From Paenibacillus arenilitoris (GTDB taxonomy: Bacteria; Bacillota; Bacilli; Paenibacillales; Paenibacillaceae), in the NCBI RefSeq assembly GCF_014705655.1, contig NZ_JACXIY010000044.1, forward strand, positions 1 to 60,848: a stretch of 60,848 nt of DNA, read 5' to 3'. The position numbers and the translations under genes are program-made. Positions 60,531 to 60,848 of this stretch are shown here, in pieces (the stretch's first letter is position 1; each line of letters begins with the position of its first letter). Below the pieces are notes generated by a model, which was not told the DNA's origin, ran no database searches, and was given only the letters and a program-made list of their open reading frames with translations.

Positions 60531-60848
60531 TTACCGGCTTCCGCCCGGAGGAGGGGCGTTCTCCGATTTGCCGCCGCCATGGCTTTGGTTGCCGGACGAA
60601 TTGCCGCCTTGGCCGCCGTGGCTTTGATTCTCGGAGCCGCCGGCGCCGTTGCCGCCAAATCCTTTATTCTCCGACTTTTGGCCGCCGATGCCTTTGTTCT
60701 CGCCATTGCCGCGATCGATTTCGCCGGCTTTGCCGCGATCGATTTCGCCGGCTTTGCCGCGGTCGATTTCGCCGGCTTTGCCGCGATCGATTTCGCCGGC
60801 TTTGCCGCGATCGATTTCGCCGGCTTTGCCGCGATCGATTTCGCCGGC
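60531..60848 (-). CDS. C-terminal part of a Gly/Asn-rich repeat protein (5' end outside the window)
   Basis: The minus-strand frame that stops with TAA at 60531-60533 runs open to the window edge and encodes at least 105 residues. From the window edge inward it consists of an eight-residue repeat, GEIDRGKA, about six times, then a low-complexity tail with NGENKGIGG, SENKGFGG and SHGGQGGNSSG, ending APPPGGSR. I prefer this frame over the two others, which are also open, because its tail looks like a genuine low-complexity surface or linker tail, third positions are GC-rich as in the neighbouring genes, and a terminator follows its stop. Tails of this kind occur on RsgI-like anti-sigma factors and on cell-surface proteins; I cannot tell which. 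Confidence 0.6.
   Translation of the reverse strand, partial: AGEIDRGKAGEIDRGKAGEIDRGKAGEIDRGKAGEIDRGKAGEIDRGNGENKGIGGQKSENKGFGGNGAGGSENQSHGGQGGNSSGNQSHGGGKSENAPPPGGSR
60711..60848. repeat. 24-bp tandem repeat, about 5.75 copies, running off the window
   Basis: The unit (60711-60734) is repeated at 60735, 60759, 60783, 60807 and 60831. All copies seen are identical except one base in the third (a G in place of an A at 60762). Each codes for eight residues in all frames, so copy-number changes would keep the reading frame. Confidence 0.9.

Noticed and set aside
60711..60848. Regular repeat that might be taken for a CRISPR array.
   Set aside because: The 24-bp units are directly adjacent without spacers and keep a reading frame, so it is a tandem coding repeat.

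Overview
The window reads like a chromosomal segment of a spore-forming Gram-positive bacterium of the Paenibacillus/Cohnella type. The signs are an intact sporulation sigma factor sigK with a sigma-K-like promoter, a GerA-GerB-GerC germination operon, YesM/YesN-type and AraC-type regulators, many lipoprotein-dependent sugar ABC importers of the LplABC/MalEFG kind, purine-rich ribosome binding sites, and frequent TTG and GTG starts. No rRNA, tRNA, CRISPR array, intact insertion sequence or prophage was seen. Most of the window is GC-rich; two stretches are visibly poorer in GC (about 1-1150 and about 25.2-51.6 kb).

Layout. 1-1150: an AT-rich accessory edge with a candidate small RNA, one orphan gene and a fragment of an IS256-type transposase. 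1.1-4.8 kb: sigK, an RNase H-like protein, a pRiA4b-ORF3-like protein, two repeat-rich or GC-rich intergenic blocks and a small coiled-coil protein. 4.8-10.0 kb: an ABC-2 exporter with an SGNH hydrolase, a uracil-DNA-glycosylase-like protein and a membrane-anchored glycerophosphodiesterase. 10.2-12.4 kb: a secreted beta-helix protein. 12.4-15.9 kb: the germinant receptor operon. 16.0-18.7 kb: two adjacent DUF445 membrane proteins. 18.9-20.1 kb: a nitrilase-family hydrolase overlapping a DUF1801 gene. 20.2-25.2 kb: a GH95 alpha-fucosidase-like enzyme, a divergent AraC regulator and a GH28-like enzyme.

25.2-51.6 kb is the most distinctive part. It is a lower-GC block with three transcription units devoted to sugar uptake and breakdown. 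Unit one is a membrane-bound AraC regulator followed by seven genes: LplB/LplC-type permeases, a binding protein, a GH95-like enzyme, then a complete second MalEFG-type importer. Unit two is cupin, Gfo/Idh/MocA dehydrogenase and GH36-like alpha-galactosidase, divergent from an AraC gene. Unit three is an LplABC-type importer, a second GH95-like enzyme and a GH97 enzyme, divergent from a second membrane-bound AraC regulator. None of the glycosidases in the block has a signal peptide, so the implied strategy is import of oligosaccharides and cytoplasmic cleavage of alpha-linked side chains (alpha-galactose and possibly alpha-fucose). The substrate is not known.

51.8-60.3 kb returns to high GC: a YesN/YesM two-component system, a further importer (binding protein and two permeases) and a GH43 beta-xylosidase-like enzyme. 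This looks like a xylo- or arabino-oligosaccharide module. The window ends inside a gene on the minus strand whose product carries a perfect or near-perfect eight-residue tandem repeat.

Start sites were set from ribosome binding site spacing, so several are shorter than the longest open frame. All functions are inferred from sequence motifs recalled without database searches.
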